Assembly: GCA_019428905.1 (NCBI GenBank)
Contig: JAHYJN010000014.1
Location: 1 to 56,677 of the forward strand
Source: Candidatus Brevefilum sp.
Lineage (GTDB): Bacteria > Chloroflexota > Anaerolineae > Anaerolineales > Anaerolineaceae
DNA length: 56,677 bases
Reading direction: 5' to 3'
Each line of letters starts with the position of its first letter. Positions within the stretch are counted from its first letter, which is position 1. Under the pieces are notes generated by a model. That model made no database searches. It saw only the letters and a list, made by a program, of their open reading frames with translations, and had not been told where the DNA came from. Positions 17,142-26,209 of this stretch are shown here, in pieces. The position numbers and the translations under genes are program-made.

Positions 17142-19241
17142 ATGACCAGTGACCTGGCACCTTTTTTCTCACCGAATGGCGTCGCAATAATTGGCGCATC
17201 CACAGACCCTACAAAGCTGAGCCACGGCATCCTCAAGAACATGACCCTGTATGGCTACCAAGGGGGGATCTATCCGGTCAACCCCAACGCTGATCAGATC
17301 TTGGGTTTGACAGCCTATCCGGATATTGCATCTGTGCCAGATCCGCTCGACCTGGCGGTGGTGGTACTGCCAGCGCCCATGACGCCTGCTGTCCTGCGCG
17401 CCTGCGGTGAAAGGGGTGTCAAGGCTGTTATTATTATTTCGGGCGGCTTTAAAGAGGTCGGCGGCAGCGGTATCGAGCTTGAAAATGAATGCCGGCAGAT
17501 CGCTGAATCTTACCAGATGCGCTTGATCGGACCAAATTGTGTGGGCACAATGGACCTTTACACGGGTCTCAACACGACCTTTATTGAAGGAATGCCAGCT
17601 AAAGGCTCGATTGGTTTTGTTTCGCAATCCGGGGCCGTGTGCGGAGGTGTGGTCGATTTGATCGCGGATAAGGGGATCGGATTTTCGCATTTTGCCAGCT
17701 TGGGCAATGAGCTGGATGTAGATGAGACGGATGTGATCGCCTATTTTGATCAGCACCCACAGGTAAAGGTGATTGCAGCATATGTCGAGGCGATCACGAA
17801 TGGGGAGCGTTTTTTGAAGGTTGTTGGAGAGGTCTCACGACGAAAACCGGTGGTACTGTTAAAAGCTGGACGCACGGATGCGGGGGCAAAGGCGGTCTCA
17901 TCGCATACGGGCTCATTGGCCGGGTCCTATGCCGCCTACCAGGCGGCTTTTAAACAGGCTGGTGTGATTGAGGTCGAGGATATCGTCTCCTTATTCGATG
18001 TTGCCTGGGCTTTAAGCTGCCAGCCGCTCCCCTCAGGCAACCGCGCGGTGATCTTCACCAATTCGGGTGGACCGGCAGCGCTGGCATCTGATTCGCTGGC
18101 ATCCCACGGTTTTACATTGGGGGAGATCACACCTGAAAAGCAAAGGCAATTGGCGGAAAAACTTAACCCCAGTGCCCAGGTCGCTAACCCGGTAGATATG
18201 CTGGGCGGCGCTGAAGCTGATGAGTTTGAGCATTGTTTTCAGACCTTAATGGATGATCCGGGTCTTGATGTGTTGATGCCCATGCTGGTTCCCCAATCGC
18301 TGGTTAACCCGGCGGATATCGCCCGTGTGATCGTGAAAAATGCCCAAAAAACCGATAAAACCGTGTTGGCTTGCATGGTTGGTGAACAGAGCCTGGCAGA
18401 AGCTCGGGCAATTTTACACGGCAATGGGGTGCCAATGAGCGTCTACCCGGATGTGCCAGGTAAGGTTTTAGGGGCGATGCTGGCGTACCGCACCTGGTTG
18501 GAGACGCCCCTTTCGCAACCGTTTGAGTTTTCTGATGTCAACCTGGCTGCTGTTGCAAAGAAGTTGAGCAGAACAAAAACCCATGCTTTAGGTGAAGCTG
18601 AAACCCGGCCGATCATGGCGGATTACGGTTTTAACCTGGTGCCAGGCAGCCTGGTTGAAGATGCTGACGCAGGAGCTGCCGCAGCTGAAGTGCTGGGCTA
18701 CCCGGTGGTGGTGAAAATTGTGTCGCCCCAAATCTTGCATAAATCTGACCTGGGCGGGATTGCGCTCAACCTGGAATCAGGCGATGAACTTCGTATAGCT
18801 ATCGATTCGATGCGTGCCCGTATTGGCCATGCAGCCCCGGAGGCAGACATTAAAGGTTTCCTGGTTCAAAAAATGGCGCCCAAGGGCATGGAGGTGATCG
18901 TTGGGATGCGACACGACCCCTCCTTTGGACCGTTGATGATGTTCGGCCTGGGGGGCGTGTATGTTGAGCTGTTTAAAGATGTCGGTTTTGGCGTGGCGCC
19001 GATGACGGTTGACCAGGCGCGTTTGATGATTGCATCGACCAAGGCAGGTCAGCTGCTGCAGGGGTATCGCGGCGGTCCGTCCTATGATATCGAGGCCGTG
19101 GTCGATGTGATTGGGCGATTAAGCCAGCTGGCGCTGGATCATCCCTCGATAGCCGAGGTGGAGGTCAATCCACTGCTGGTTCTGCCGGATGGTCAGGGTG
19201 CTGTGGTGCTGGATGCCCGTATGATTTTATCCGATGAGTGA
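17142..19241 (+). CDS. fused acetate/acyl-CoA ligase (ADP-forming)
   Basis: 699 residues from the ATG at 17142, preceded by GAAAGGA; an upstream in-frame start would add 14 residues with no RBS. The N-terminal CoA-binding domain has VAIIGASTDPTKLSHGIL. The ligase-CoA middle has GPNCVGTMD, FVSQSGAVCGG and the phospho-histidine loop SSHTGSLAGS (His near 255). The C-terminal ATP-grasp subunit (about 480-699) has GYPVVVKIVSP, HKSDLGGIAL and VEVNPLLVLPDG. It is a single-chain alpha-beta fusion. ADP-forming acyl-CoA synthetases convert acyl-CoA, ADP and phosphate to acid, CoA and ATP, an energy-saving end step of peptide or sugar fermentation, although the reverse is possible. Transcribed divergently from the helicase operon; a TATAAT at 17091-17096 may be its -10. 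Confidence 0.93.
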   Translation: MTSDLAPFFSPNGVAIIGASTDPTKLSHGILKNMTLYGYQGGIYPVNPNADQILGLTAYPDIASVPDPLDLAVVVLPAPMTPAVLRACGERGVKAVIIISGGFKEVGGSGIELENECRQIAESYQMRLIGPNCVGTMDLYTGLNTTFIEGMPAKGSIGFVSQSGAVCGGVVDLIADKGIGFSHFASLGNELDVDETDVIAYFDQHPQVKVIAAYVEAITNGERFLKVVGEVSRRKPVVLLKAGRTDAGAKAVSSHTGSLAGSYAAYQAAFKQAGVIEVEDIVSLFDVAWALSCQPLPSGNRAVIFTNSGGPAALASDSLASHGFTLGEITPEKQRQLAEKLNPSAQVANPVDMLGGAEADEFEHCFQTLMDDPGLDVLMPMLVPQSLVNPADIARVIVKNAQKTDKTVLACMVGEQSLAEARAILHGNGVPMSVYPDVPGKVLGAMLAYRTWLETPLSQPFEFSDVNLAAVAKKLSRTKTHALGEAETRPIMADYGFNLVPGSLVEDADAGAAAAEVLGYPVVVKIVSPQILHKSDLGGIALNLESGDELRIAIDSMRARIGHAAPEADIKGFLVQKMAPKGMEVIVGMRHDPSFGPLMMFGLGGVYVELFKDVGFGVAPMTVDQARLMIASTKAGQLLQGYRGGPSYDIEAVVDVIGRLSQLALDHPSIAEVEVNPLLVLPDGQGAVVLDARMILSDE

Positions 19242-19253
19242 AATGAGCCCCTC

Positions 19254-20066
19254 ATGGTTTTATTAAGTATGGCAATTATCGTTGCCCTGTTGGTGACGAT
19301 TGCCCTGCCAATTGCGGCGGGGATCTGGCTGAACAAGAAATGGCACGTCCCCTGGCGGGTGATCACCTATGGCGCCTTGGCGTATTTTATCGTCCAGGCT
19401 TTGATGACTTTTTTATTCAGCGGGTTTGTATCTTTGGTCGATAACGGCACCTTGGTCCTGTCAGATCAGGCCTATCTCGCCGTTCAGCTAAGCATCAGTG
19501 TTGTATTTGCCGCACTGCTGGGGGTGTTAATCCGTTGGGCTGGCATGAAATTTATTAAAGAATCCCTGGTCAGCCTGGAAGCAGCATACGCGATTGGGTT
19601 GGGCTACGGTGGGGTTGAAAGCCTGATTGGCGTTGGTTTACCGCTGTTGATGACCTTCATCAGTATGCTCAGCAACACCAATGTGGACCCCCAAACAACG
19701 ACTTTAGCGCCCGAGGTCGTCTTACAGCTGGAAGCCTTGTGGCAGATCCAGCCATTTGTGCCGTTGGCGGGGTCGCTGGAGCGGATAGCAGCACTGGTGA
19801 TGCATATCACTGTGACGGTGCTGGTTTTGCAGGCGTTCACCCGTAAGAAACACACCTGGCTGGCAGCCGCGTTTGGCGTTGAGCTGCTGACCAACGGCAT
19901 GATCCTCGGGCTAGCGGAGGCTGGCCTGGCCTATGGTTGGGTGATCTTGATTGCTGTGATTTTGATGGCTGCCAACCTGTACCTGCTGTACCGCTTGCAG
20001 GCTTTTGATGTGAGGGTGGCCACGATGTTGGAGGAACCATCACAAGATGAATTGTTTCCCTCTTGA
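19254..20066 (+). CDS. YhfC-like multi-span membrane protein
   Basis: 270 residues, seven to eight hydrophobic segments from residue 3 onwards. The central motif YAIGLGYGGVESLIGVGL sits in a membrane helix with a Gly-rich run and a Glu, as in YhfC-family proteins, which are placed among putative glutamic-type intramembrane proteases. A second helix region has RIAALVMHITVTVLVLQAF with a His that could pair with that Glu. The C-terminus is a short acidic cytosolic tail (EEPSQDELFPS). It follows the acyl-CoA synthetase by 12 bases and is probably co-transcribed. Protease activity is not demonstrated by sequence alone. Several in-frame ATGs near the start leave the exact N-terminus open. Confidence 0.72.
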   Translation: MVLLSMAIIVALLVTIALPIAAGIWLNKKWHVPWRVITYGALAYFIVQALMTFLFSGFVSLVDNGTLVLSDQAYLAVQLSISVVFAALLGVLIRWAGMKFIKESLVSLEAAYAIGLGYGGVESLIGVGLPLLMTFISMLSNTNVDPQTTTLAPEVVLQLEALWQIQPFVPLAGSLERIAALVMHITVTVLVLQAFTRKKHTWLAAAFGVELLTNGMILGLAEAGLAYGWVILIAVILMAANLYLLYRLQAFDVRVATMLEEPSQDELFPS

Positions 20067-20093
20067 TGGATGATCACACAAGCCATCAAAAAT

Positions 20094-20129
20094 AAACACC
20101 CCGGCTGAGTAGTCCTATCCGGGGTGTTT
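20094..20129. terminator. bidirectional terminator between YhfC-like gene and ugd
   Basis: An 11-bp stem (20094-20104 with 20119-20129; AAACACCCCGG and its complement) with a 14-base loop, followed by TGTTTT on the right and flanked by A-rich sequence on the left. It serves two convergent genes. Confidence 0.85.
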
Positions 20130-20144
20130 TGTTTTAAGCGTTGC

Positions 20145-21458
20145 TCAATTTTCTGATAAGTTGGGAACGCCCATGCCAAAATAAGTAAAACCCATCTGAT
20201 GCAGGTTCATGCGATACCAGATGTTTCGCCCATCTACGATCACATCCCCACGCATGTTGGCCTTGATCCTGGCAAAATCCAGTGATTTGAACTCGTTCCA
20301 CTCGGTGGCCAGCAGAAGTGCGTCAGCATTCTTGGCGACGTCATAGGGGCTGGTGCACAGCTGTAATTCCGGGATTTCCGCTTGGCTGGCTGTCATCGCT
20401 TGCGGGTCAAAACCCTGGACGGTGGCGCCGGCCTCTATCAGCATGCGGATGATATCGAGCGCGGGTGAATAGCGGGTGTCGTCTGTGTTGGGTTTAAAGC
20501 TGAGCCCCAAAACCCCGATTGTTTTTCCGGCCAAGCTACCTAAGGCTTTTTCTAATTTTTCCACTGCTCGCATGCGCTGGTTGCGGTTGATGTTCATCAC
20601 CGCCTGGAGCAATTGCGGGTGTGCGCCATGGGTGGCAGCCATATGGGCCAGGGCTTTTACATCCTTGGGAAAGCAGCTGCCGCCCCAACCCAGCCCGGCA
20701 TCGAGGAAGGCCGGCCCGATGCGCTGGTCCATGCCCATCCCCCGGGCGACCTCTTTCACATCAGCGCCTAGGGATTCGCAGATGTTGGCAATTTCATTGA
20801 TGAAGGAAATGCGGGTTGCTAAAAAGGCATTGGATGCATATTTGATCATCTCTGCAGTGCGCAGGTCGGTGATCATGATCGGGGAGCGCAAGGCCTCATA
20901 CAGTGTGGCGACCTTTTCAGCAGCCGCACGATCCGTTGAACCCAGCACCACCCGGTCCGGGTTCATGAAGTCACTGACGGCTGAACCTTCACGCAAGAAT
21001 TCAGGGTTGGATACGACGCTGAAGGGGAAGGTGTTAGCGCCATTCATTTCCTGGATGATCTCTGCCACCCAGTCGCCGGTACCCACCGGGACGGTGGATT
21101 TGTTGACAATCGTGATTGGGTGATCAAGATGCTGTGCAATGGACATCACGGCTTGCTTGACATAGCGCATGTCAGCGTCTCCATCATCATCAGAGGGGGT
21201 GCCAACGGCAATAAAGGCAAAGTCAGCTCCCTGCAGGGCTTCGCTGTAATCGGTGGTGAAGTCCAACCGACCGGCGTCGACATTTTGTTCGACGATTTGT
21301 TCTAAGCCTGGCTCGTAAATGGGCATGATCCCTTGATGCAATTGATCAATCCTGTTCTGATCAATGTCTAGGCAGGTGACCTGGTGACCGATATCCGCAA
21401 AACAGGTGCCGGTGACCAAACCAACATAACCTGTTCCAATGACACATATTTTCGCCAT
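20145..21458 (-). CDS. ugd: UDP-glucose 6-dehydrogenase
   Basis: 437 residues, full length. The N-terminal Rossmann motif is [14 protein letters not shown] (residues 3-16), then [14 protein letters not shown] and NKSTVPVGT. The catalytic signature around Cys is [14 protein letters not shown]. The C-terminal UDP-binding domain has [16 protein letters not shown] and ends with DGRNIWYR. It oxidises UDP-glucose to UDP-glucuronate with two NAD, supplying precursors for exopolysaccharide or glycan synthesis. A GGAGGA site precedes the ATG. The GT4 glycosyltransferase is nearby on the other side of a tRNA and divergently oriented, so the two may serve the same surface-glycan pathway, but this is only proximity. 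Confidence 0.95.
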   Translation of the reverse strand: MAKICVIGTGYVGLVTGTCFADIGHQVTCLDIDQNRIDQLHQGIMPIYEPGLEQIVEQNVDAGRLDFTTDYSEALQGADFAFIAVGTPSDDDGDADMRYVKQAVMSIAQHLDHPITIVNKSTVPVGTGDWVAEIIQEMNGANTFPFSVVSNPEFLREGSAVSDFMNPDRVVLGSTDRAAAEKVATLYEALRSPIMITDLRTAEMIKYASNAFLATRISFINEIANICESLGADVKEVARGMGMDQRIGPAFLDAGLGWGGSCFPKDVKALAHMAATHGAHPQLLQAVMNINRNQRMRAVEKLEKALGSLAGKTIGVLGLSFKPNTDDTRYSPALDIIRMLIEAGATVQGFDPQAMTASQAEIPELQLCTSPYDVAKNADALLLATEWNEFKSLDFARIKANMRGDVIVDGRNIWYRMNLHQMGFTYFGMGVPNLSEN

Positions 21459-21692
21459 AATTCTAAGTCCTCCATTAAATGGTTAATCGTCCCTATTATA
21501 TCGTAAATTGTGAAATGGCGTCTTCGTGTCTGAGATAGATGGTTACATTTTTATTAGAGGTTGTGAGGTCAAACATGCGCAGGGTTTAAGGCTGACTAAA
21601 CCGATTTTTGAGTTTTCGGTCCGGTCGTGCATCAATAGCGCCCTAATTTCAGATATCCAACACGGCAGGTCATTTATCCGTTAAAATTAAAA

Positions 21693-21711
21693 AACAGCTC
21701 GGTAAGCTGTT
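21693..21711 (-). terminator. terminator of the tRNA-Thr gene
   Basis: A 7-bp stem (AACAGCT at 21693-21699 with AGCTGTT at 21705-21711). Read on the minus strand it is followed by a T-rich run (TTTTAATTTTA), and it lies 18 bases beyond the 3' end of the tRNA. Confidence 0.65.
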
Positions 21712-21728
21712 GTTTAAAAGTAGTGGAG

Positions 21729-21800
21729 AGCCAACGGAGGGATTTGAACCCTCGACCTGGCGCTTACGAAGCGTCTGCTCTACCGCTGAGCTACGTTGGC
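21729..21800 (-). tRNA. tRNA-Thr (anticodon CGT)
   Basis: 72 nucleotides fold as a cloverleaf: acceptor GCCAACG/CGTTGGC, D arm GCTC...GAGC, anticodon loop TTCGTAA giving CGT (reads ACG, Thr), T arm GAGGG-TTCAAAT-CCCTC, discriminator T. CCA is not encoded. The anticodon stem GACGC/GCGCC has one A-C mismatch at its second pair. Two bases upstream of the 5' end lies a 7-base copy of the 3' acceptor strand, described in the findings. Confidence 0.93.
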
Positions 21801-21862
21801 GTGCCAACGATTATACCAGTAAGCCGAAAAATTTGACAAGATAATTTGTGGAGCGAATATCA

Positions 21863-23131
21863 ATGAACATTGCCATGCTATCCTATCACACCTGTCCGTT
21901 GGCGATCCTTGGCGGCAAGAATACCGGCGGTATGAATGTGTATGTGCGCGAGCTGACCCGCTTTTTAGGTCGTGAGGGTGTGCATGTGGACGTTTTTACG
22001 CGCTCTCAGGATGAACACGTGCCTTCTGTGTCACACGACCTGGGCTATTTCAACCGCGTGGTGCACCTGCCTGCTGGCCCTGAATATTATTTACCCAAAG
22101 ACCAAATTTGGGATCACACCGATGAATTTGCTGAAAGGATCCTAACCTTCGCTGAAAAGAAAGGGATTTCCTACGACCTGATCCACTCGCATTACTGGAT
22201 GTCCGGCAAAGCTGGGATGATCCTCAAGGCGGGATGGGACGTCCCCATGCTGCAGATGTTTCACACCCTGGGGTTGATGAAACAGCAAATTGCCAGCACA
22301 GATGAGGAGCGCGAAGGGGATTACCGGATCAAGGGTGAGCAAGAGGTGATGGCCGCGGCTGACCGGATCATTGCAGCCACCCAGGCGGAGCGAGACCAGC
22401 TTGAGACACTGTACGGCGTAAACACTGAAAAAATCACCATCATTCCCCCCGGGGTGGACACGCATCATTTTTATCCCATACCCCAAGATGAAGCCAAGGA
22501 GGCGATTGGCATTCCAACTTCGGATCGGTTGGCATTGTTTGTTGGCCGGATCGAACCGCTTAAGGGGGTGGATACCCTGATCAGAGCGATGTCCATTGTA
22601 CGCAAGACCTGTAAAACCTTCCGCTGCCCCCACTATTTGGCCGTCATCGGCGGTGATCCGGAAGAAGACCCGGAGGAGATGACAGCTGAAATGAACCGTT
22701 TACAGGCGCTATGCCAGGAATTAGGCCTGTCAGATATGATCCTGTTCTTGGGTAAGCGCGGCCAGATGACCCTGCCTTATTATTATGCGGCGGCTGAAGT
22801 GGTGGTCATGCCCTCGCGTTATGAGAGTTTTGGGATGGTGGCATTGGAAGCGATGGCGTGCGGCACACCGGTGATCGCCTCACGGGTTGGCGGACTGGCG
22901 CATTTGATCCAGGATGGCGAAACCGGCTACTTTGTTCCTTCACAAGATCCAGAAGCCCTGGCTGAAAAACTGAGGTTGGTGTTTGTTGATAAGGAATTGC
23001 GAACCCGGCTAGGCGCCCAAGCAGCCCGTTACGCGCGCGATTTCTGTTGGGAATCGATCTCCTCCCAAATTACGGATGTGTACGAGGAAATGGTTTCAGG
23101 GGATAAGATCAAATTACCTGAGGCGTCTTGA
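21863..23131 (+). CDS. GT4 glycosyltransferase (MshA/sucrose-phosphate-synthase-like)
   Basis: 422 residues from the ATG at 21863, chosen over a GTG five codons upstream because GGAG is correctly spaced. The N-terminal GT-B domain opens with MNIAMLSYHTCPLA and the loop GGKNTGGMNVYVREL, typical of MshA and sucrose-phosphate-synthase relatives. HSHYWMSG and IIPPGVDTHHF lie in the middle. The C-terminal half has ALFVGRIEPLKGVDTLIRA and the E-x7-E signature SRYESFGMVALEAMACGTPV (about 318-326). It transfers a sugar from a nucleotide donor with retention. The acceptor is unknown: mycothiol is not expected in this lineage, so a lipid, inositol or sugar phosphate acceptor is more likely. No neighbour fixes the pathway other than the nearby ugd. 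Confidence 0.9.
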   Translation: MNIAMLSYHTCPLAILGGKNTGGMNVYVRELTRFLGREGVHVDVFTRSQDEHVPSVSHDLGYFNRVVHLPAGPEYYLPKDQIWDHTDEFAERILTFAEKKGISYDLIHSHYWMSGKAGMILKAGWDVPMLQMFHTLGLMKQQIASTDEEREGDYRIKGEQEVMAAADRIIAATQAERDQLETLYGVNTEKITIIPPGVDTHHFYPIPQDEAKEAIGIPTSDRLALFVGRIEPLKGVDTLIRAMSIVRKTCKTFRCPHYLAVIGGDPEEDPEEMTAEMNRLQALCQELGLSDMILFLGKRGQMTLPYYYAAAEVVVMPSRYESFGMVALEAMACGTPVIASRVGGLAHLIQDGETGYFVPSQDPEALAEKLRLVFVDKELRTRLGAQAARYARDFCWESISSQITDVYEEMVSGDKIKLPEAS

Positions 23132-23209
23132 TATCGCTGCCTGAGATGTGATGGCACGTTTCATTTTGCTGGCTTTGTCATCACGGTTTCTTCGTTAGTA
23201 ACCAAAAGA

Positions 23210-23227
23210 GGCGGCACTAAGGCCGCC
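23210..23227. terminator. weak hairpin between convergent genes
   Basis: A 6-bp GC stem (GGCGGC at 23210-23215 with GCCGCC at 23222-23227, loop ACTAAG) lies between the glycosyltransferase and the convergent membrane-protein gene. No clear T-run is present. Confidence 0.4.
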
Positions 23228-23250
23228 CCTGAATGAACGAATTTTACCTG

Positions 23251-24027
23251 TTAAAAAATGGCGTGATCTGATTTTCCGATGCCATAACCCAGCGCAGTGA
23301 ACACCAGCAACAGGGCAAGCAGCAAGCTGAGCATACTTATCACCCAGCTGTGGGTCAGGCTGCCAAAAGCCATCAGCAACGAAAAGATGCTCATCGCGAT
23401 CATCACATTGCGGGTGAAATTATCCTCTTTGGCCGATTGCCGTTTGACCTGCCACCACATCCAGATGCCCGCTCCTTGCAAGATGTGACCACCAATGAGC
23501 GCGATGGAGGTGATCAGCCCGCTGGAAAGACCGAATAGGTCCATGGTCACGATCCCGCAATGTCTTGTGCGGGCAGGCGGGTGACGTTCGGTCAATCGCA
23601 AGAAGATTCGTGCCAGGATCATCCCATTGTTGTTCCTGTTCGCTTCTGACACCTCCCATCTCAGGGTTGATTTTTCACCAGGTGCCAAAGACGCGCTTTT
23701 CAGCTCGCGAAGCATGTTCTCTTCCATGCCCAGCATGCTGATATGCGCACTAACCCAGGCTTCAATGGGGTAATCGTTTGGGTTGCGAACCGTGACGGCT
23801 ACTGTGCCGGTTTCCCCTGGTGCCAGGCTCACCGGGCATCTGAGTGATGATATCCGCGCTTCTGCAGTCAGAGAGGAGTCAAACGCCAGGGCTTCGGGGT
23901 AGCCCCAAAAGGACATGCCTTCAAGGTTCGCCCACAGAACGAAAATGTTGAAGGTCAGGCTGACGGCTAAACCGAGGATAAACAAGACCAGGCCGATGAC
24001 TAATTCTTGTGCATTTTTGTTTTTCAT
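23251..24027 (-). CDS. four-helix membrane protein with extracytoplasmic beta domain
   Basis: 258 residues. An N-terminal helix at about 9-34 (LVIGLVLFILGLAVSLTFNI) is followed by an outside domain of about 130 residues that looks like an Ig-type beta sandwich (CPVSLAPGETGTVAVTVRN then NDYPIEAWVSAHISM, and SLAPGEKSTLRWEVSEANR). Three C-terminal helices follow (about 170-190, 205-225 and 228-250). The beta region resembles domains that modify the response of membrane sensors or bind cell-wall components, but no named family is recognised. It lies 71 bases upstream-side of dinB on the same strand and could be transcribed with it. Function unknown. Confidence 0.75.
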   Translation of the reverse strand: MKNKNAQELVIGLVLFILGLAVSLTFNIFVLWANLEGMSFWGYPEALAFDSSLTAEARISSLRCPVSLAPGETGTVAVTVRNPNDYPIEAWVSAHISMLGMEENMLRELKSASLAPGEKSTLRWEVSEANRNNNGMILARIFLRLTERHPPARTRHCGIVTMDLFGLSSGLITSIALIGGHILQGAGIWMWWQVKRQSAKEDNFTRNVMIAMSIFSLLMAFGSLTHSWVISMLSLLLALLLVFTALGYGIGKSDHAIF

Positions 24028-24098
24028 GACATTTTCACTCTTACTAAAATTTACTTGATTTTATTTCAACCTTGCGTAATTTGCAAATCCTGTTGAAC

Positions 24099-25298
24099 TT
24101 AATCCTGATCAAACTCGTCTTCACGATGAGGGTACTCAATTCGATTTGCACGTGAGATGATGTCCTTACCGAAACGCTCACGCAGTTCATCGACCGCTGA
24201 TAACAACTTTCGGTGTTTTTCGTGATCATCGTCCCACAAGCTCAACTGGTGCACAGGCGAACTGAGGTTTGAAACGCCAACGCCGATCAGTCGCACGGGT
24301 TTTCCTGGGGGTCGATGAACTTTAAACAATGCTGCGGCGGTGTCGAAAATTTCCTGGTCGAGGTTGCTGGGAGATGACAGTGTTTTTTGACGGGTGATGG
24401 TTGAGAAATCTGGCCAGCGCAGCTTGATGTGAATAGTCGTGCCGCCCAGTGAGGCTTTGCGCAAGCGGCGGCCAACCTGTTCACAGAGCTTACGCAGGTG
24501 TTCCAGTAATTCATTTTCGTTGGTTAGGTCTTGGGTAAAGGTGATTTCATTGCTGACCGATTTGACCGTGTGTTCCATTGAAATGGGGCGGTCATCAATC
24601 CCCAACGCTCGCTGGCGGAGGTCGGGGCCAAAGCGGCCAAACAGCATTGCCAAGGTATCTTTTGGCGCATTCGCTAAAGCCCCAATGGTGTGAATGCCGA
24701 CTTCAGCTAATTTCTCAGTTGTTTTTGGTCCGATGCCCCATAAGGATTGCACGGGCAGGGGCGCCAGGAAGGCGGCTTCTTCACCGGGTGGGATGATGGT
24801 GATGGCATTGGGCGGATAGGGGCCCGGTTTCTGCCCCTTGCCCCAATCATTGGCGATCTTGGCGATCAGCTTATTGGCCCCTCCGCCGATAGAAACGGGC
24901 AGACTGAGTTCGGTGTTGATGCGGCTTTGCAGGTCGTGGGCGATCTCTGTTAAAGTTTGTGGCAGATCTGTGACCTCGATGAAGGCCTCGTCGATCGATA
25001 TGCGCTCGATGAAGGGGGTGATATCAATCAGGGCCATCACTTGCCTGGAGACCTCACCGTAATTCCCATGGCGCGAAGAGATGACGACCAGGTCCGGGCA
25101 AAGACGCAGCGCTCGGCTCGTGGGCATGGCTGAGCGAACGCCGAATTGACGGGCGGCGTAGGAACATGAGGCGACCACGCCGCGCTGATCCGCTTGACCG
25201 CCGACAGCAAAGGGTTTGCCCTTCAAGGTCGGGTCATGCAGCTCTTCCACCGCGCAAAAGAAGGCATCCAAGTCGATGTGCAGGACTTTCCGGGCCAT
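24099..25298 (-). CDS. dinB: DNA polymerase IV (Y-family translesion polymerase)
   Basis: 399 residues. Catalytic acidic residues lie in LHIDLDAFFCAVEELHDPT (Asp9, near the N-terminus) and SIDEAFIEVTDLP (Asp-Glu near residue 103). The steric-gate region FFCAVE and nucleotide-binding SCSYAARQFGVRSAM are present. A helix-hairpin-helix at about 175-205 (LWGIGPKTTEKLAEVGIHTI) and a little-finger domain follow. The C-terminus lacks an obvious beta-clamp pentapeptide of the standard QL-x-LF form, but QLSLWDDD at about 362-369 fits the clamp-binding pattern. It extends damaged primers with low fidelity. The acidic tail after 390 is extra. Confidence 0.95.
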   Translation of the reverse strand: MARKVLHIDLDAFFCAVEELHDPTLKGKPFAVGGQADQRGVVASCSYAARQFGVRSAMPTSRALRLCPDLVVISSRHGNYGEVSRQVMALIDITPFIERISIDEAFIEVTDLPQTLTEIAHDLQSRINTELSLPVSIGGGANKLIAKIANDWGKGQKPGPYPPNAITIIPPGEEAAFLAPLPVQSLWGIGPKTTEKLAEVGIHTIGALANAPKDTLAMLFGRFGPDLRQRALGIDDRPISMEHTVKSVSNEITFTQDLTNENELLEHLRKLCEQVGRRLRKASLGGTTIHIKLRWPDFSTITRQKTLSSPSNLDQEIFDTAAALFKVHRPPGKPVRLIGVGVSNLSSPVHQLSLWDDDHEKHRKLLSAVDELRERFGKDIISRANRIEYPHREDEFDQD

Positions 25299-25380
25299 AG
25301 GGTGATTATACAGCAGATGGAGACTGGGGAATGAATGGTAATGAATTGCGAGGTGGATTAAAAGATATACACATACGAGT

Positions 25381-25423
25381 TTGTTAATTTCACGGCTGCG
25401 TGCTATACTCTTAAATCAAGAGT
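25381..25423 (+). promoter_or_regulatory. tat operon promoter with inverted repeat at the start site
   Basis: TTGTTA at 25381-25386 and extended -10 TGCTATACT (hexamer 25404-25409) are 17 bases apart, a near-consensus sigma-70 promoter. Overlapping the expected start site is a perfect 6-bp inverted repeat, ACTCTT-AAATC-AAGAGT (25407-25423), which could be an operator or a short 5' hairpin. The start codon of tatC follows at 25469. Confidence 0.65.
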
Positions 25424-25468
25424 AAATTGTGTATACTGCCGAATTTTGTTCAGATTTTGGGTAATTTG

Positions 25469-26179
25469 ATGTCAGATAAACCAACTGAAATGAGCATTTG
25501 GATGCACTTGGATGAGCTGCGCAAGCGCATCCTGCACTCATTGATCGCGCTGGTGGTGGGGGTGGTGATCTGCATCATTTTTGCAGACTTTTTGCTGGAG
25601 GTGCTTGCTAGGCCGATCGGTGGATTTGAAAAACTGCTCTCCATCCAGGTGACAGAAAATTTCAGTGTCTATTTTCGTGTCACACTTTTAGGTGGGTTCA
25701 TCATCGTCTTGCCGTTCATCTTGCTCCAGCTGTTTCTGTTTGTGGCACCCGGATTATCCCCAAAAGAAAAGCGCTGGGTGTTGATCGCGGTGCCTTTTGC
25801 GACAGCCCTATTTATCACCGGGGCAGCTTTTGCCTATTTCGTGATGCTGCCTGCCGCACTGCCTTTCCTGATCGAATTTCCTGGTCCGACTGTGCTGCCA
25901 AAATGGAAGGATTATGTCAATTTTGTCACCAGCCTGATATTTTGGATCGGCCTCAGCTTTGAGACGCCCCTGATCATGTATTTGCTGGCAAAATTAGGGA
26001 TTGTCAGTGCGAAAGGCCTGCTCAAAGCGTGGCGGGTTGCGGTGATCGGCATCGCGGTGATAGCGGCGGTGGCCACGCCCACCCCCGACCCGATTAATAT
26101 GGTCATTTTAATGGTGCCACTGCTGTTTTTGTACTTTTTGGGTGTTTTATTGGCAGCTTTTGCCCGTAAAGAGAATTGA
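25469..26179 (+). CDS. tatC: twin-arginine translocase subunit TatC
   Basis: 236 residues from the ATG at 25469 (MSDKPTEMSIWMHLDELRKR); an upstream TTG adds 14 unlikely residues. Six membrane helices are visible. The N-terminal cytosolic motif HLDELRKRI, which carries the Glu used in signal-peptide recognition, is intact, as are FENVSVYFR-like VTENFSVYFRVTLLGG and the late SFETPLIMYLLAKLG. TatC is the receptor for folded proteins bearing RR signal peptides. It heads a tight tatC-tatA-tatB operon with a strong promoter upstream. Confidence 0.95.
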   Translation: MSDKPTEMSIWMHLDELRKRILHSLIALVVGVVICIIFADFLLEVLARPIGGFEKLLSIQVTENFSVYFRVTLLGGFIIVLPFILLQLFLFVAPGLSPKEKRWVLIAVPFATALFITGAAFAYFVMLPAALPFLIEFPGPTVLPKWKDYVNFVTSLIFWIGLSFETPLIMYLLAKLGIVSAKGLLKAWRVAVIGIAVIAAVATPTPDPINMVILMVPLLFLYFLGVLLAAFARKEN

Positions 26180-26209
26180 TAAGTTCGTTAACTTAAGAAG
26201 GAGAATAGT

